Below, piece after piece: positions 1 through 8,310 of a stretch of 24,219 nt of DNA. The DNA comes from a virus. Positions within the stretch are counted from its first letter, which is position 1. The number at the start of each line of letters is the position of its first letter. The stretch lies in the IMG/VR virus record IMGVR_UViG_3300009506_000184, positions 1 to 24,219 of that record; one strand, written 5' to 3'. A program made the position numbers and the translations under genes. The notes beneath the pieces were generated by a model. It worked only from the letters and a program-made list of their open reading frames with translations. It was not told where the DNA came from and did no database searches.

Positions 1-428
1 TCACACGCTCCAGCGCAGTTGGTGTCTTGCTCTCCATCAAATTCAAGGTCTTGAAATTTAAGATTCTGACCCGTAACTACGAATAGGGGATAATTAGCAT
101 CCGCATAAGCGGTGTCCGTTGGTGTGATTATAACTGATTCACTGTTGTATGCTTTTACCGTTACTAAAGAGCCATAGTCCTGATCCCATGTGACTTTGGT
201 AATTTCATAAGTGCCGGCCCTAATCGCTAGGGTATCCCCGGCGCTGGCATTTGTTTCGCCCTCGGCTATCGTATCGTATGAATTGCCATCTGAACCTGAA
301 CAGGCACGGGAAGCGATGGAATAATCTCCGGAGCAATCCGTTCCCGGTGTGGCATCGATGTAAATCGTTGCCCCATAGGATATAGAAGGAATCAATAAAA
401 AGACTAATATCTTTTTAAAAGCAATCAT
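1..428 (-). CDS. Exported beta-helix-like protein, N-terminal part (truncated by window edge)
   Basis: The frame opens at ATG 428-426 and stays open for 142 codons to the window edge, so only the N-terminus is seen. It begins with a Sec-type signal peptide: a Lys-Lys n-region, a hydrophobic stretch (ILVFLLIPSI) and a likely cleavage site after SYGA. The mature part starts TIYIDATPGTDCSG and continues with DTIAEGETNASAGDTLAIRA, the kind of opening seen in right-handed parallel beta-helix (pectate-lyase-like) proteins, where a fixed set of turns precedes the repeats. It contains several Cys residues, possibly disulfides after export. The start overlaps the last 14 bases of the preceding gene, which supports translational coupling. 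Polysaccharide binding or cleavage is a guess from the fold; no catalytic residues are visible in the part present. Confidence 0.7.
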   Translation of the reverse strand, partial: MIAFKKILVFLLIPSISYGATIYIDATPGTDCSGDYSIASRACSGSDGNSYDTIAEGETNASAGDTLAIRAGTYEITKVTWDQDYGSLVTVKAYNSESVIITPTDTAYADANYPLFVVTGQNLKFQDLEFDGEQDTNCAGAC

Positions 429-1125
429 CGATTCTTATTCGAAAGTCGTCAAAGTAGACATCTAAGGTGGTTGTCGTTGCAGTTCCTTGTTTAAAACCGA
501 AATCTATTGACCGCGTGTTATATTGTCGGGTATCATTTGAAATATCTATTTTTAAAGTTCCATCAAACCAGACTTGGACTATTCCATCTGATCCGCTGCC
601 CTTGACATATCTTAATTTTATGGGATACCAAGTGCTTGCAGATGGTGCTATAACAGCATTATAGGTCGATGAACCATTAAATCTTAATTGAACAACACTC
701 CCGCCGGAATTGGAGAGAACGTTTAAGTTCCCAACTTCATTCCACGAAGCATCATATATAGTCATCATCTTATAATATTTCGTATCACCCCAGCCGGTTA
801 CTTCGTCAAAATAAATGTAAAACTGTAACCAATATTCTCCAGTATAATCTCCCCCGAATGTTTTTCTTAATCTTGCTTCAACTAATGTGTCATGTTGATG
901 GTGCATGGAATAACTGCCATGTCCTGCACCGGGAGCTGCTTGCACATCGAGATTTCCGTCAGCATCTTGTTCGCCCGTCCAATCATCTGCAAGGTCGTTA
1001 TCCTCCCAATCGTCTGAAAAATCGTCTGCGGAGCATTCTACAGCACCCGAACCATAATACCACCCCGCATCAACCCGATAGCTGATTAGAAATAAAAAGC
1101 ATAAAAGAAGAATTATCTTTTTCAT
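415..1125 (-). CDS. Exported concanavalin A-like (lectin/LamG-type) protein
   Basis: This 236-aa protein opens with a clear Sec signal peptide (MKKIILLLCFLFLISYRVDA, then GWYYG). After an acidic linker (about 23-60), residues 60-236 look like a single beta-sandwich of the concanavalin A/LamG type: alternating beta strands, a WYPIKLRYVKG strand, a VQVWFDGTLKIDI strand pair and a final VYFDDFRIRID strand. Such folds bind or cleave carbohydrate, and some are polysaccharide lyases. No catalytic residues can be assigned with confidence. Its start overlaps the stop of the preceding gene (TAATG) and its end overlaps the next start. Lying in a tail-fibre locus, it may act on the host surface glycan. 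The signal peptide is odd for a virion part, since tails assemble in the cytoplasm. It could also be a secreted adhesin or a coat modifier of infected cells. Confidence 0.7.
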   Translation of the reverse strand: MKKIILLLCFLFLISYRVDAGWYYGSGAVECSADDFSDDWEDNDLADDWTGEQDADGNLDVQAAPGAGHGSYSMHHQHDTLVEARLRKTFGGDYTGEYWLQFYIYFDEVTGWGDTKYYKMMTIYDASWNEVGNLNVLSNSGGSVVQLRFNGSSTYNAVIAPSASTWYPIKLRYVKGSGSDGIVQVWFDGTLKIDISNDTRQYNTRSIDFGFKQGTATTTTLDVYFDDFRIRIDDCF

Positions 1126-2213
1126 TAATCGGCCTCCGCATAGTACCAGAACTCAAAGATTACCTGATGTCCCGTTTCGGTGTAGGCTGTAGGAAAGTCA
1201 AGATATAAAACCTTGCTGTTGGCTACCACTGCGCCGCTATTGATATTAGCATTTGTATCCTCTGTGCTAACCCCGGCTGAAGTTGCCACATCGTCTATCG
1301 TAGCCGCATTGGCTACCCCAATAAACGCATCAGCGTATTTGAACAGGGTTTCACCCGCCCCGAATTCCGTGGTCGGGTCTGCTTCAAACGACAATTTCCA
1401 CTCTACTATGATTATTCCTTCGGGTGCGTCATCGCCTATGGTCATCAAGAAAAGCCGGTCAACATCGCCGTCGCATACTACTTTGGGGTCAAATGAAATC
1501 GCAAAATGCTGCAATAAGCTATGTGCCGCTTCTCCCTGGATTTCACCGGCAGCACCACCGTGAAATATGAACTGATCGTCTGTTAGTTCTAACCCGACTT
1601 GACCGGCGGTTGTAAGTGCCATATCGGATGTTGAATTAGGAATTTCCTCAGACGCTCCCCCGAAATCAAGGGTTTGTGTTGAAGTGGCGTTAACCTTTGT
1701 GGTCGGATCATACCCATCAACCAGGTCACCATCTGCGTTCCATACTGCCGTGTAGGTATTGGTTCCTGCCGTTCCTGTCAGAATCGTAGCGTCAGCACCG
1801 GAAAGGGTCTTGCCCGATCCCTCAAGATTGCCACTTCCATCCGATTGAATTATTTCATTTGAAGGAAATCCGCCCACGGTAACGCTGGTAAACGTGACGC
1901 CCGACATGGTTGTAAGATACCAGACCCCCTGTGAGCTGTAATCATCTGGCCGAATATATTGCGGCGAGCTTTCGGCATCCGTAGCAGAGGCATTAAATTC
2001 ATAAATATAAAAATAATTGCCGGAAACGACAAAGCTGATATCACCATCAGTCAAAGCCGATATGCTTATAGCATCAAGCGCCCCTGTGCCGCCGCCCGTT
2101 AGTGCTGTAAATGCACGTACTTTGTTGACTGCTTCGGCATTTTGAAAATAACCGCATACAAAAAACAACACGGATGCAATTATTAAAAATCGTTTAAAAT
2201 TAAGGTATCTCAT
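1125..2213 (-). CDS. Tail-fibre-like protein with a signal peptide
   Basis: This 362-aa protein has an N-terminal hydrophobic signal (h-region FLIIASVLFFVCGYF, cleavage likely after AEA at about residue 28). Residues 30-105 carry a pattern common at the start of phage fibre proteins: VRAFTALTGGGTGALDAIS, then LTDGDISFVV, a YFYIYEF strand and QYIRPDDYSSQGVWYL. The middle is rich in Gly, Thr, Ser and Asp (fibre-like repeats around 110-200), and the C-terminal half (210-362) is a beta-rich domain, perhaps receptor-binding. The gene has a good ribosome-binding site (GGGAG, 6 bases before ATG). The odd feature is a fibre-type body behind a Sec signal. It could be an exported adhesin or a fibre in which the hydrophobic N-terminus is used for something else. 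No catalytic motif is visible. Confidence 0.65.
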   Translation of the reverse strand: MRYLNFKRFLIIASVLFFVCGYFQNAEAVNKVRAFTALTGGGTGALDAISISALTDGDISFVVSGNYFYIYEFNASATDAESSPQYIRPDDYSSQGVWYLTTMSGVTFTSVTVGGFPSNEIIQSDGSGNLEGSGKTLSGADATILTGTAGTNTYTAVWNADGDLVDGYDPTTKVNATSTQTLDFGGASEEIPNSTSDMALTTAGQVGLELTDDQFIFHGGAAGEIQGEAAHSLLQHFAISFDPKVVCDGDVDRLFLMTIGDDAPEGIIIVEWKLSFEADPTTEFGAGETLFKYADAFIGVANAATIDDVATSAGVSTEDTNANINSGAVVANSKVLYLDFPTAYTETGHQVIFEFWYYAEAD

Positions 2214-2236
2214 GTTTTTCTCCCAATATCACTATT

Positions 2237-2731
2237 TTAACCAAACAAAAAATTTCCTGTCAAATTTGCCCCACGGATATTCACGGCCAAGTCTGCCTGA
2301 TATGACCCGTTATTGACTCGCATCTGCCATACGAGTCGGTCGCCGGTAACAACTGTTATATCATCGGTTCGATTATGCCAGCCGTTGCTGCCGGTATTCC
2401 ATGATAAATAAGTCGCTCCATTTTTTAAAATCAAAAAATAGGCGGTTCCCGCTCCGTTATCTAAAAAATATTGCGTATAAAATCGATATTCACCGGGGGC
2501 CGGGAAGGTTACAGATAAAACCGATATATAGCTTGCAGAGTTTGTCGGCCCAAGCGCCGCGCCCCCCAATATTCCGGTTGAAAAATAATTTGTACTCCCG
2601 GCGGCCTCCCTGTCGGGCGACCCGGTATCCCCCAGCAAGCCGGCTTCAATGTTGTCTCGTAATTGCTGCATCTGCTGGCTTGTTAATTTTGTACCGTATC
2701 CAAATGCTGCTGCTAAATCAGTCCAGCCCAT
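2237..2731 (-). CDS. Small tail-associated beta-rich protein
   Basis: This 164-aa protein lies directly after the tail-tip gene and before the fibre-like genes. Residues 1-35 (MGWTDLAAAFGYGTKLTS, then QQMQQLRDNIEAGL) form a short helical segment of the kind that attaches small tail or neck-fibre proteins. Residues 55-164 are a predicted beta-sandwich with strands such as YISVLSVTFPAPGEYRFYTQ, TAYFLILKNGATYLSW and DRLVWQMRVN, resembling C1q/TNF-like or carbohydrate-binding jelly-roll heads. There is no signal peptide, unlike the next three genes. The SD-like AAGGAT lies 10 bases before the ATG. A role as a short fibre or tip-attached binding protein fits position and fold, but no specific family is recognised. 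Confidence 0.6.
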   Translation of the reverse strand: MGWTDLAAAFGYGTKLTSQQMQQLRDNIEAGLLGDTGSPDREAAGSTNYFSTGILGGAALGPTNSASYISVLSVTFPAPGEYRFYTQYFLDNGAGTAYFLILKNGATYLSWNTGSNGWHNRTDDITVVTGDRLVWQMRVNNGSYQADLAVNIRGANLTGNFLFG

Positions 2732-2747
2732 GTTTTATTCATCCTTT

Positions 2748-4061
2748 TTAAAGCAGGCGGTCATTGCCGTCTAAATAACTGATATCCAGATAAAAGGCAT
2801 TCAATACTGTTGCCTCATCCAGTTCTTTTACGACCGAGCAATCATGTAAATTTATTTCTTCTTGAACTATGCGCCACCCGGCGGCCGATGTTACATTAAA
2901 AAAGCTGTCAACAAAGCGGGCGGTTTCTCCAATTTTGCGCCATATGCCGCTCAATCCCGTTTCAAGTTCGAAGTATTTCGGCGGGTCTGAAAGCAAAGCG
3001 ACTTTCCGCTGCGCAATGTTTAGGGCGCTTACGCTGTCAACATACCATACCGACTCTTTTTCAATCACATACTCATGCAAATCAAAGGTATTTACGCTGG
3101 TACTGTTCTGCGCGAACACCTTGCCCATATAATAATCGGAATCAACGCTATAATCCCAATAGACCCATTGCCTGTTTACCAGCCGATTTTTATTGACATC
3201 AATGCCCAAGTCGATGATCTTGTCTTGCGTCCAGGTATAATCATTGCTGTTGACTTCACCGAAGCGGCTGAAATGTATGCGGCCGTCTCCTGCCAATACA
3301 ATGGCGCTGTCGGTATATTGAGCAAGATCGTAAAGGGCTTCTGAAATCTTCTGGCCGTCATAGCGGCCATGTGCCAGAATACTGTCGGCTGAAAACTGAG
3401 CAGACCACTCGGCAAAATCAGACCAGTAAATGTCTTCGTTATAATTGCTTTTAAGCGTATCAAGGCCGCCGTAACAGGTGCAAAGTATCCATGCTATTTC
3501 AGACGGCGCGATGCCGCCTGAATCCGGTATGTTGATTACGCTGTCGGTATCACCAACTTTGCGCTCGGTAAAATCCCAGAACTTGTCACGGGCCTCAACT
3601 ATGCACTGGCGCTTGTCATATGACACCCCGGATATCTTGCCGGTAAACAGCTTGAAACTTTCCCAGCCACTTGTCGGGTGTGTGTCTCCTAAAATTATGC
3701 TGACCGTATTTTGAAGTGTATATGTCTGCTCATAGAAACTGTTTAATGCGCCATCATCATTTGCCAGCGGCACCTTTATCTTTACGGATTTAACATCATT
3801 TGCGGTACGGCTGATCTTCGGCCAGGTGACAACCCGCTCGGAATAATCAGAGCCGCCGATATAAACCTTGCGCTGCGGGCTGTAAGTTTTCTGCTCAAAT
3901 TGACTTTGCAACCATATGCTGATTGGCGGGTCATCGGCCAGCGGGTTGACCTGCACGCCCATTGAAAGCAAATTTACCGATACCGTCACCGGAAGGCCTG
4001 CGATGTCAACCGTATTGGGTGATAATGAAAGATAGAGAAGATTGGTATCGGCTACGGTCAA
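2748..4061 (-). CDS. Tail-tip / baseplate hub-like structural protein
   Basis: This 437-aa protein follows the tape measure and a small distal-tail protein, the usual place for the tail hub or tip of siphophages. The N-terminal 65 residues are a Pro/Val-rich lead-in. From about residue 66 (YIGGSDYSERVVTWPKISRT) it reads as a beta-rich domain with VKSVKIKVPLANDDGALNSF and FKLFTGKISGVSYDKRQCIV, typical of proteins that define a coordinate-like segment of the tail tip. The C-terminal half contains further strands and WYVDSVSALNIAQRKVALL. No peptidase or lysozyme motif is visible. Its start overlaps the preceding stop by four bases (ATGA). The assignment as a hub rests on gene order and general composition, not on a recognised signature. 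Confidence 0.65.
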   Translation of the reverse strand: MTVADTNLLYLSLSPNTVDIAGLPVTVSVNLLSMGVQVNPLADDPPISIWLQSQFEQKTYSPQRKVYIGGSDYSERVVTWPKISRTANDVKSVKIKVPLANDDGALNSFYEQTYTLQNTVSIILGDTHPTSGWESFKLFTGKISGVSYDKRQCIVEARDKFWDFTERKVGDTDSVINIPDSGGIAPSEIAWILCTCYGGLDTLKSNYNEDIYWSDFAEWSAQFSADSILAHGRYDGQKISEALYDLAQYTDSAIVLAGDGRIHFSRFGEVNSNDYTWTQDKIIDLGIDVNKNRLVNRQWVYWDYSVDSDYYMGKVFAQNSTSVNTFDLHEYVIEKESVWYVDSVSALNIAQRKVALLSDPPKYFELETGLSGIWRKIGETARFVDSFFNVTSAAGWRIVQEEINLHDCSVVKELDEATVLNAFYLDISYLDGNDRLL

Positions 4062-4423
4062 TAGGTTTCCAGTATCAGCTTCCCGTTCCGGTAGCTGTCA
4101 TATGGTTTATTATATCCGTCCAGCGGCCGGTCGTCATTCATTACCATGACGCTATAAATATCTGTGGTGCCGCCTGAATCGACAAAGAATAAAAGCTCGC
4201 TGCGCGATTGCCACCAGCTATTTATAATAGTTGCATTTGCTTCGGTGACATACTCAAGAGAAAACTCAAAGCGGGCATAATCGCCCCACTTGTAGCTATA
4301 TTGCGTACCGGCCTGGGTGCGGTGCCGTGATTCAATCAGCTTTACACTATTGCTGAAATCATATTCAGGCATAAGCTGAATGGCATCTATACTTGATATG
4401 CCAAGTTGGAATGTCAGGCTCAT
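4058..4423 (-). CDS. Small distal-tail-like protein
   Basis: This 121-aa protein sits between the tape measure and the tail-tip protein and overlaps both by four bases. It is beta-rich and lacks membrane segments. The central segment YARFEFSLEYVTEANATIIN followed by SWWQSRSELLFFVDSGG is characteristic of a small tail protein found after the tape measure in many Gram-negative siphophages, probably a ring at the distal end of the tube. The tight overlap with both neighbours suggests matched expression with the tape measure and tip. Gene order is the main support; a named family cannot be assigned with certainty. Confidence 0.65.
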   Translation of the reverse strand: MSLTFQLGISSIDAIQLMPEYDFSNSVKLIESRHRTQAGTQYSYKWGDYARFEFSLEYVTEANATIINSWWQSRSELLFFVDSGGTTDIYSVMVMNDDRPLDGYNKPYDSYRNGKLILETY

Positions 4424-6720
4424 GGTCTAATGCCTCTTGTTGCAAGCGTTCTAAGCGCCGGTATGATTGAAACTTCAACGGTATCCTGCCAATCTGATTT
4501 CTTCATATCCTGAATCGGGCTTGGTGCATTTACTTCCAAAACCAGATCACCATTAATTGTCAGACCAGAGCCACCGTTTGATAGAAAATCTGTCAGGTCT
4601 TTATTTTGCGCAGGGCTTAAAACCCGCTCCCCACGGTCGAGCAGATATGTCTGCTCACGCGGCACGTTTTCAAGGCCGCCGTGGGCCGCGCCTGAATATT
4701 TGGTTGCAGATATCGCAGCCACACGCGCAAGACCGGCGGCCAGGGCAACCCCGGCCATGATTTGCGGTATCGGTGGCAGAAAATACTCAGAAGCAGTCGC
4801 AAGGGTATTCGTAAAGCTGCGGTAAGCTGCCATTGTGGCCTGTGCGACTTCAAAGGCTTTGGCTATCGCAAAACCTTTTTTGCCGAAGGCTTTTGTGCTT
4901 GCAATCAGATTATTAAAGGTTTCATCCTGAAGCTGCTGTTCTTTTTGTTGCTTGGCTTCGTCAAGGTCTGCTTTGCGCTGTGCGTAGATTTCATCAATTA
5001 CCGCTTTGCCTTCCTGAAAGGTGCCGTATTGCTCAATCTGTTGGTCATACCACTCTTGCAGTTTATCGTATTCGGTGCCGAGGTATTCAGTCCGTAAAGC
5101 CTTTAACTGCTCATATTTCTCGCGCTCTTTTTCTACCTGAGCAGCGTTGTACTCCTCATCCATGCCGGTCAGAAAATCATAAAAATTTTCTTGCTCGGCT
5201 TTTTGACTGGAAATATAATCTTTTAATCGTTTATCAAGTTCTTTGATCGCTTCATCATCATAATTGGGGACGGCTAACGTTGGGAGCTTTGTCGGTTCCG
5301 GAAACGCAAACTCATCTGGTGATAAGCCCTCAATTTTTATCGCTTTTGCACGGTCTGATAATGCCTCAATTTCCTGTTGCAATAATGCGATTTTGTCTCG
5401 CTGCAATTTCAGGAAATTCTCATCAACCGGCTGCCCCTCGGCCATTGCCAGATAATAATCGTGAATATTTTGCTGCGCCTGTGTAAGCTGTTGATTTAAA
5501 AGATCCAGTTTTGTCGGGTCTTTGGTAGGGCCGAAAAAGAAATCAATGATTTTATCGGTGATGTTTTTATCGACCCAGGCAAGGGCTTTTGCAACTGCTA
5601 CCAATTCATGCGCAACCGCCCGCAGCCATTTCACACCGGCATCACCGAAGGCAATAATCTGGTCGCGGTTTTCTCTAAAAACCTTTGTCAAATCTTCTAA
5701 AAGTCGTTTTATTTCCCCCTCGTTGCTTTTAAATACATCTAATTGAATTGACTCGATTGCTGATTTTAATTCTTTGAATCGCCCGATAACTGTATCACGC
5801 ATGATATCGGCAAGGCGCTTGGCTGCCCCTGCTGAATCTTTATTGGCGGCTGTCAGTTCTTCGATACGCGGGATCATATTGCGCAGGACGAGGATTGCAC
5901 GGCCAGAACGTATGTCAAAAGTCTCCATTACCTTATTCGTGTCCCAGCCAGCCGCATTAATGGCTTTTAGTGCATCGATTAAATTTTTGCCTTCACCATT
6001 TATGCCAAGTTCTTTCCATACCTTATCTAACTTTAAAAATGATTGCGATAACTGCGTTCCAGCCAATGAACCCTGCACGCCCGCATCGCCTAACGCACCA
6101 ATTAATGCCGATAATGTTTCAATATCATATCCCATTGATTGCGCTATCGGAGCGCCATACTTAAACGCCTCCGCAAGGTTTTCCATATTGACGTTTGCGC
6201 TGGTCAATGTATTTATAAAAACATCATTGACCCGATTCAAATCTTCAACCGGCAATTGCATTGCCTTCAACGCGTTTGATGTAATATCGGCTGTTCGTGC
6301 AAGATCGGTATTAGAGGCGGTCGCAAGGTCTAATACTCCGGGCAATACCTTGATTGCATCGGAGGCTCTAAAGCCTGTCATTCCCAAAAACTTCAAAGCC
6401 TCTGCTGCCTGAGTTGCAGTATATTCGGTCGTTTCTCCCATTTTGCGGGCTATGGCGGTCAGGTCTTCAAATTCCTGCTGGCTTGCCCGCATAACACCGC
6501 CGACCGTTTTTATTTTCTGCTCAAATTCAGCACCGACTTTGATTGAATCTTTTAAGACGGCAGCAAGGGATGCTATGCCGCCGCCGACTCCAATGGCACC
6601 AAAGACAGCACTGAGTTTTAAGGCAGATTTGGCGGTTCTGTTTAAAGAACCTCGCAACTTTGTAAAAGCCTGTGAAAATTGATCCTTTGCATCGATTATG
6701 ATCTGTAAGCGTTCAGCCAT
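4420..6720 (-). CDS. Tape measure protein
   Basis: This 766-aa protein is the longest in the tail module and lies just after the frameshifted chaperone gene, the standard place for a tape measure. Residues about 60-310 match the TP901-type tail tape measure core: EFEDLTAIARKMGETTEYTA, TQAAEALKFLGMTGF, LARTADITSNALKAM, AEAFKYGAPIAQSMG and GALGDAGVQGS follow in order. Residues 400-620 are charged, Gln-rich helices likely to form coiled coil. Hydrophobic stretches around 640-680 (IAKAFEVAQA, IMAGVALAAGLARVAAI) may insert in the host membrane during ejection. The C-terminus has a conserved GGLENVPREQTYLLDRGERV segment. At about 1.5 angstroms per residue, the general tape-measure rule, the tail would be near 115 nm. 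The start shares one base with the chaperone extension stop (TAATG). Confidence 0.93.
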   Translation of the reverse strand: MAERLQIIIDAKDQFSQAFTKLRGSLNRTAKSALKLSAVFGAIGVGGGIASLAAVLKDSIKVGAEFEQKIKTVGGVMRASQQEFEDLTAIARKMGETTEYTATQAAEALKFLGMTGFRASDAIKVLPGVLDLATASNTDLARTADITSNALKAMQLPVEDLNRVNDVFINTLTSANVNMENLAEAFKYGAPIAQSMGYDIETLSALIGALGDAGVQGSLAGTQLSQSFLKLDKVWKELGINGEGKNLIDALKAINAAGWDTNKVMETFDIRSGRAILVLRNMIPRIEELTAANKDSAGAAKRLADIMRDTVIGRFKELKSAIESIQLDVFKSNEGEIKRLLEDLTKVFRENRDQIIAFGDAGVKWLRAVAHELVAVAKALAWVDKNITDKIIDFFFGPTKDPTKLDLLNQQLTQAQQNIHDYYLAMAEGQPVDENFLKLQRDKIALLQQEIEALSDRAKAIKIEGLSPDEFAFPEPTKLPTLAVPNYDDEAIKELDKRLKDYISSQKAEQENFYDFLTGMDEEYNAAQVEKEREKYEQLKALRTEYLGTEYDKLQEWYDQQIEQYGTFQEGKAVIDEIYAQRKADLDEAKQQKEQQLQDETFNNLIASTKAFGKKGFAIAKAFEVAQATMAAYRSFTNTLATASEYFLPPIPQIMAGVALAAGLARVAAISATKYSGAAHGGLENVPREQTYLLDRGERVLSPAQNKDLTDFLSNGGSGLTINGDLVLEVNAPSPIQDMKKSDWQDTVEVSIIPALRTLATRGIRP

Positions 6721-7330
6721 TATTTTTTAATCTTCGCAAATTGCCGGTGCTGGTAATAGTCGCGCATGACATCGAGCACCTGCATAGTTAGATTATCCTG
6801 CTCCATTATGCCGCCGGCCTTCGGTAAAAAAATGCGGCTGTAATAACCCGTTTTAATGATTTTGCCCTTTGCGCTTTTTGCGGGTGATTCGCCGCCGTCA
6901 AATCTAAATTCATGGCACAGATGGAAAACCCTAAACCAATAGTCAAACAGCTTTCCGGCAATCGGCTTTTCGATTCTTTTGCCGATTGAAACAAAGTCGA
7001 TTGCCTGTTTCAGTTTTTTTCATCGGCCTCCGGCAAACGGCTGATCTCGGTTAGCCTGGTCATTACCTGCCCGGATAATGGTATCAACTGCGCTGTAGTG
7101 GCAATTTGCTCCGGTGTGATCGGCTTGCCATTTATGGTCAGATTTTCAATGTTTCTCACATATTGGTTGAAAATATTGACCATGATGTCTATCTGCTTTT
7201 GATCCGGTGAATCGGGCTTTATCTGCATAAGCTGAAACACTGCACCGACCTGCATCGGGCAAATTTCCATTGAAATCACTTCGCCGTTTAATCCAAATTC
7301 ATGCCGTTGCCAATCTAATGAAATATCCAA
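6720..7330 (-). CDS. Tail assembly chaperone, frameshifted long form (GT-like)
   Basis: This is the long form of the tail chaperone, made by a -1 ribosomal frameshift. The short form ends GAT GAA AAA AAC TGA. The heptamer A AAA AAC (7019-7013) lies just before the stop, and slipping back one base opens a frame of 97 codons (from CTG 7013) to a TAA at 6722-6720. The extension starts LKQAIDFVSIGKRIEK and ends QHRQFAKIKK, giving about 203 residues in all. The extension frame has no ATG until 70 codons in, so it has no independent start that would yield most of the protein. This matches the lambda G/GT arrangement conserved across long-tailed phages, where both forms bind the tape measure and recruit tail tube subunits. 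The frame was checked by length (294 bases from 7013 to 6720). Confidence 0.85.
6959..7019 (-). promoter_or_regulatory. Programmed -1 frameshift signal (slippery A AAA AAC plus hairpins)
   Basis: The slippery heptamer A AAA AAC occupies 7019-7013 in the reading phase required for simultaneous -1 slippage. Two possible RNA hairpins follow. One pairs TGAAACA (7012-7006) with TGTTTCA (6993-6987) over a 12-base loop. The other pairs CAATCGGC (6988-6981) with GCCGATTG (6966-6959) over a 14-base loop. They share two bases, so they compete slightly. The first is unusually close to the heptamer, and the second is about 24 bases away, so neither has textbook spacing. Confidence 0.75.
7010..7330 (-). 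CDS. Tail assembly chaperone, short form (G-like)
   Basis: This 106-aa protein, between the tail tube gene and the tape measure, is the short product of the chaperone locus. It reads MDISLDWQRHEFGLNGEVIS at its start and is helix-rich afterwards (IDIMVNIFNQYVRNIENLTI, TPEQIATTAQLIPL). It begins with TTG at 7330-7328 rather than ATG; a strong ribosome-binding site (AAAGGGGG) lies four bases upstream, which decides the start. The stop directly follows the slippery sequence, so the ratio of short to long product is set by frameshifting. The short form is expected to be in large excess and, in lambda, coats the tape measure before tube polymerisation. Sequence similarity to a specific family is not obvious; the call rests on position and frameshift. 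Confidence 0.85.
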   Translation of the reverse strand: MDISLDWQRHEFGLNGEVISMEICPMQVGAVFQLMQIKPDSPDQKQIDIMVNIFNQYVRNIENLTINGKPITPEQIATTAQLIPLSGQVMTRLTEISRLPEADEKN

Positions 7331-7347
7331 ATTACCCCCTTTGGTTA

Positions 7348-8310
7348 TCAGTAAGCATCATTAGTATTTACAAGCGTAAACTGCACCGCATAACTGCTGG
7401 TCGCGTCATAGCCGCCCTTGCCGGTAAAGCTGACCTCCACCAGACCGGGGCCACCGATATTGGCTGGAAAATTTGTATAGCGCATTTTGGGAATATCGAT
7501 TACCAGCTGGTTATGTGCAAGCATTACCGTGGTCGGGTCTGTTGCGGTAATCAATACCCGTTGCAAGGTTCGATTTTTATAATTGCGGGCTTCGGTGTCA
7601 CCAGAAAGCAGCATGGTTCCGGTGAGTTCAATGGTTCTGAAGTCACTTCTTAAAATCCGGCCATGATATTTATTGCCATCCAGAAAGGCACGGCCTTCAA
7701 GATTGTTATTCAGGGTAATGGTGGCCTCGCTGATGTCAGAGACCGCAGCGCCCGCTATGCTCAATGATACCGTATCCCACGTAAAATATGACCCGGTTTC
7801 ATAGGTCGGAGTTGTCTTTTGCATCCATGCAAACTGAGCGCCGATAAAGGAAGCCGTTGCCCGATAGATTGCACCCTGACTGATTTCAAATACAAGCTGG
7901 TTGAGCATCATGTCATAATACTGATAGGCGCTGCCGGTATCCCGATAGACTTCAATCGTCATCGGTGGCAAAGCCGCTTTTTCAGCGTCCCAATCGTCTG
8001 AAATCGGCAGAAACAAATGGTTGCGGCAGCTATTCGTAAAACTGACCGATTCCTGCCCGGCCCAGGCCTTTAGAAACACGCCGATATTATGCGGGTGAAC
8101 TTCAATTACGATATCGCCTTCAATGCTGTGCATCCCTTCATAGGGGTCTGGTTCTTCAAGTCTGCTTGAAAGCGATTTGCTGATTAAATCCTCGATGTTT
8201 TCTTTTAGGGTCTCGCTTACAAACGGCATATACCAGAAACTACTGACGTTTGCCGTGCCGAGCGAGTTTTGAAATCCTATCCCTATATGCCCATCTTGAC
8301 CATAAGCCAT
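7348..8310 (-). CDS. Major tail tube protein
   Basis: This 320-aa protein lies just before the tail chaperone genes, the canonical site of the tube subunit. The N-terminus (MAYGQDGHIGIGFQNSLGTA) and the following SSFWYMPFVSETLKENIEDL, EGDIVIEVHPHNIGVFLKAW match the tube-protein family with a long two-domain body found in many Gram-negative siphophages and some myophages. The middle domain has paired strands (YTVSL-type, ISEATITLNNNLEGRAFLDG) that would form the inner tube ring, and the C-terminus is beta-rich. It has a strong ribosome-binding site (AAGGAGG, 8 bases before ATG), fitting a highly made structural protein. Its ATG overlaps the stop of the 57-aa gene upstream. No sheath gene follows, so the tail should be non-contractile. 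Confidence 0.85.
   Translation of the reverse strand: MAYGQDGHIGIGFQNSLGTANVSSFWYMPFVSETLKENIEDLISKSLSSRLEEPDPYEGMHSIEGDIVIEVHPHNIGVFLKAWAGQESVSFTNSCRNHLFLPISDDWDAEKAALPPMTIEVYRDTGSAYQYYDMMLNQLVFEISQGAIYRATASFIGAQFAWMQKTTPTYETGSYFTWDTVSLSIAGAAVSDISEATITLNNNLEGRAFLDGNKYHGRILRSDFRTIELTGTMLLSGDTEARNYKNRTLQRVLITATDPTTVMLAHNQLVIDIPKMRYTNFPANIGGPGLVEVSFTGKGGYDATSSYAVQFTLVNTNDAY

Noticed and set aside
5774-6412. A 212-aa plus-strand frame antisense to the tape measure gene
   Set aside because: No ribosome-binding site or domain; the sense strand encodes a clear TP901-type core here.
6806-6994. A 62-aa frame between chaperone and tape measure
   Set aside because: It lies in a different phase from the 97-codon extension reached by -1 frameshifting, has no ribosome-binding site, and its composition looks like an out-of-frame reading.
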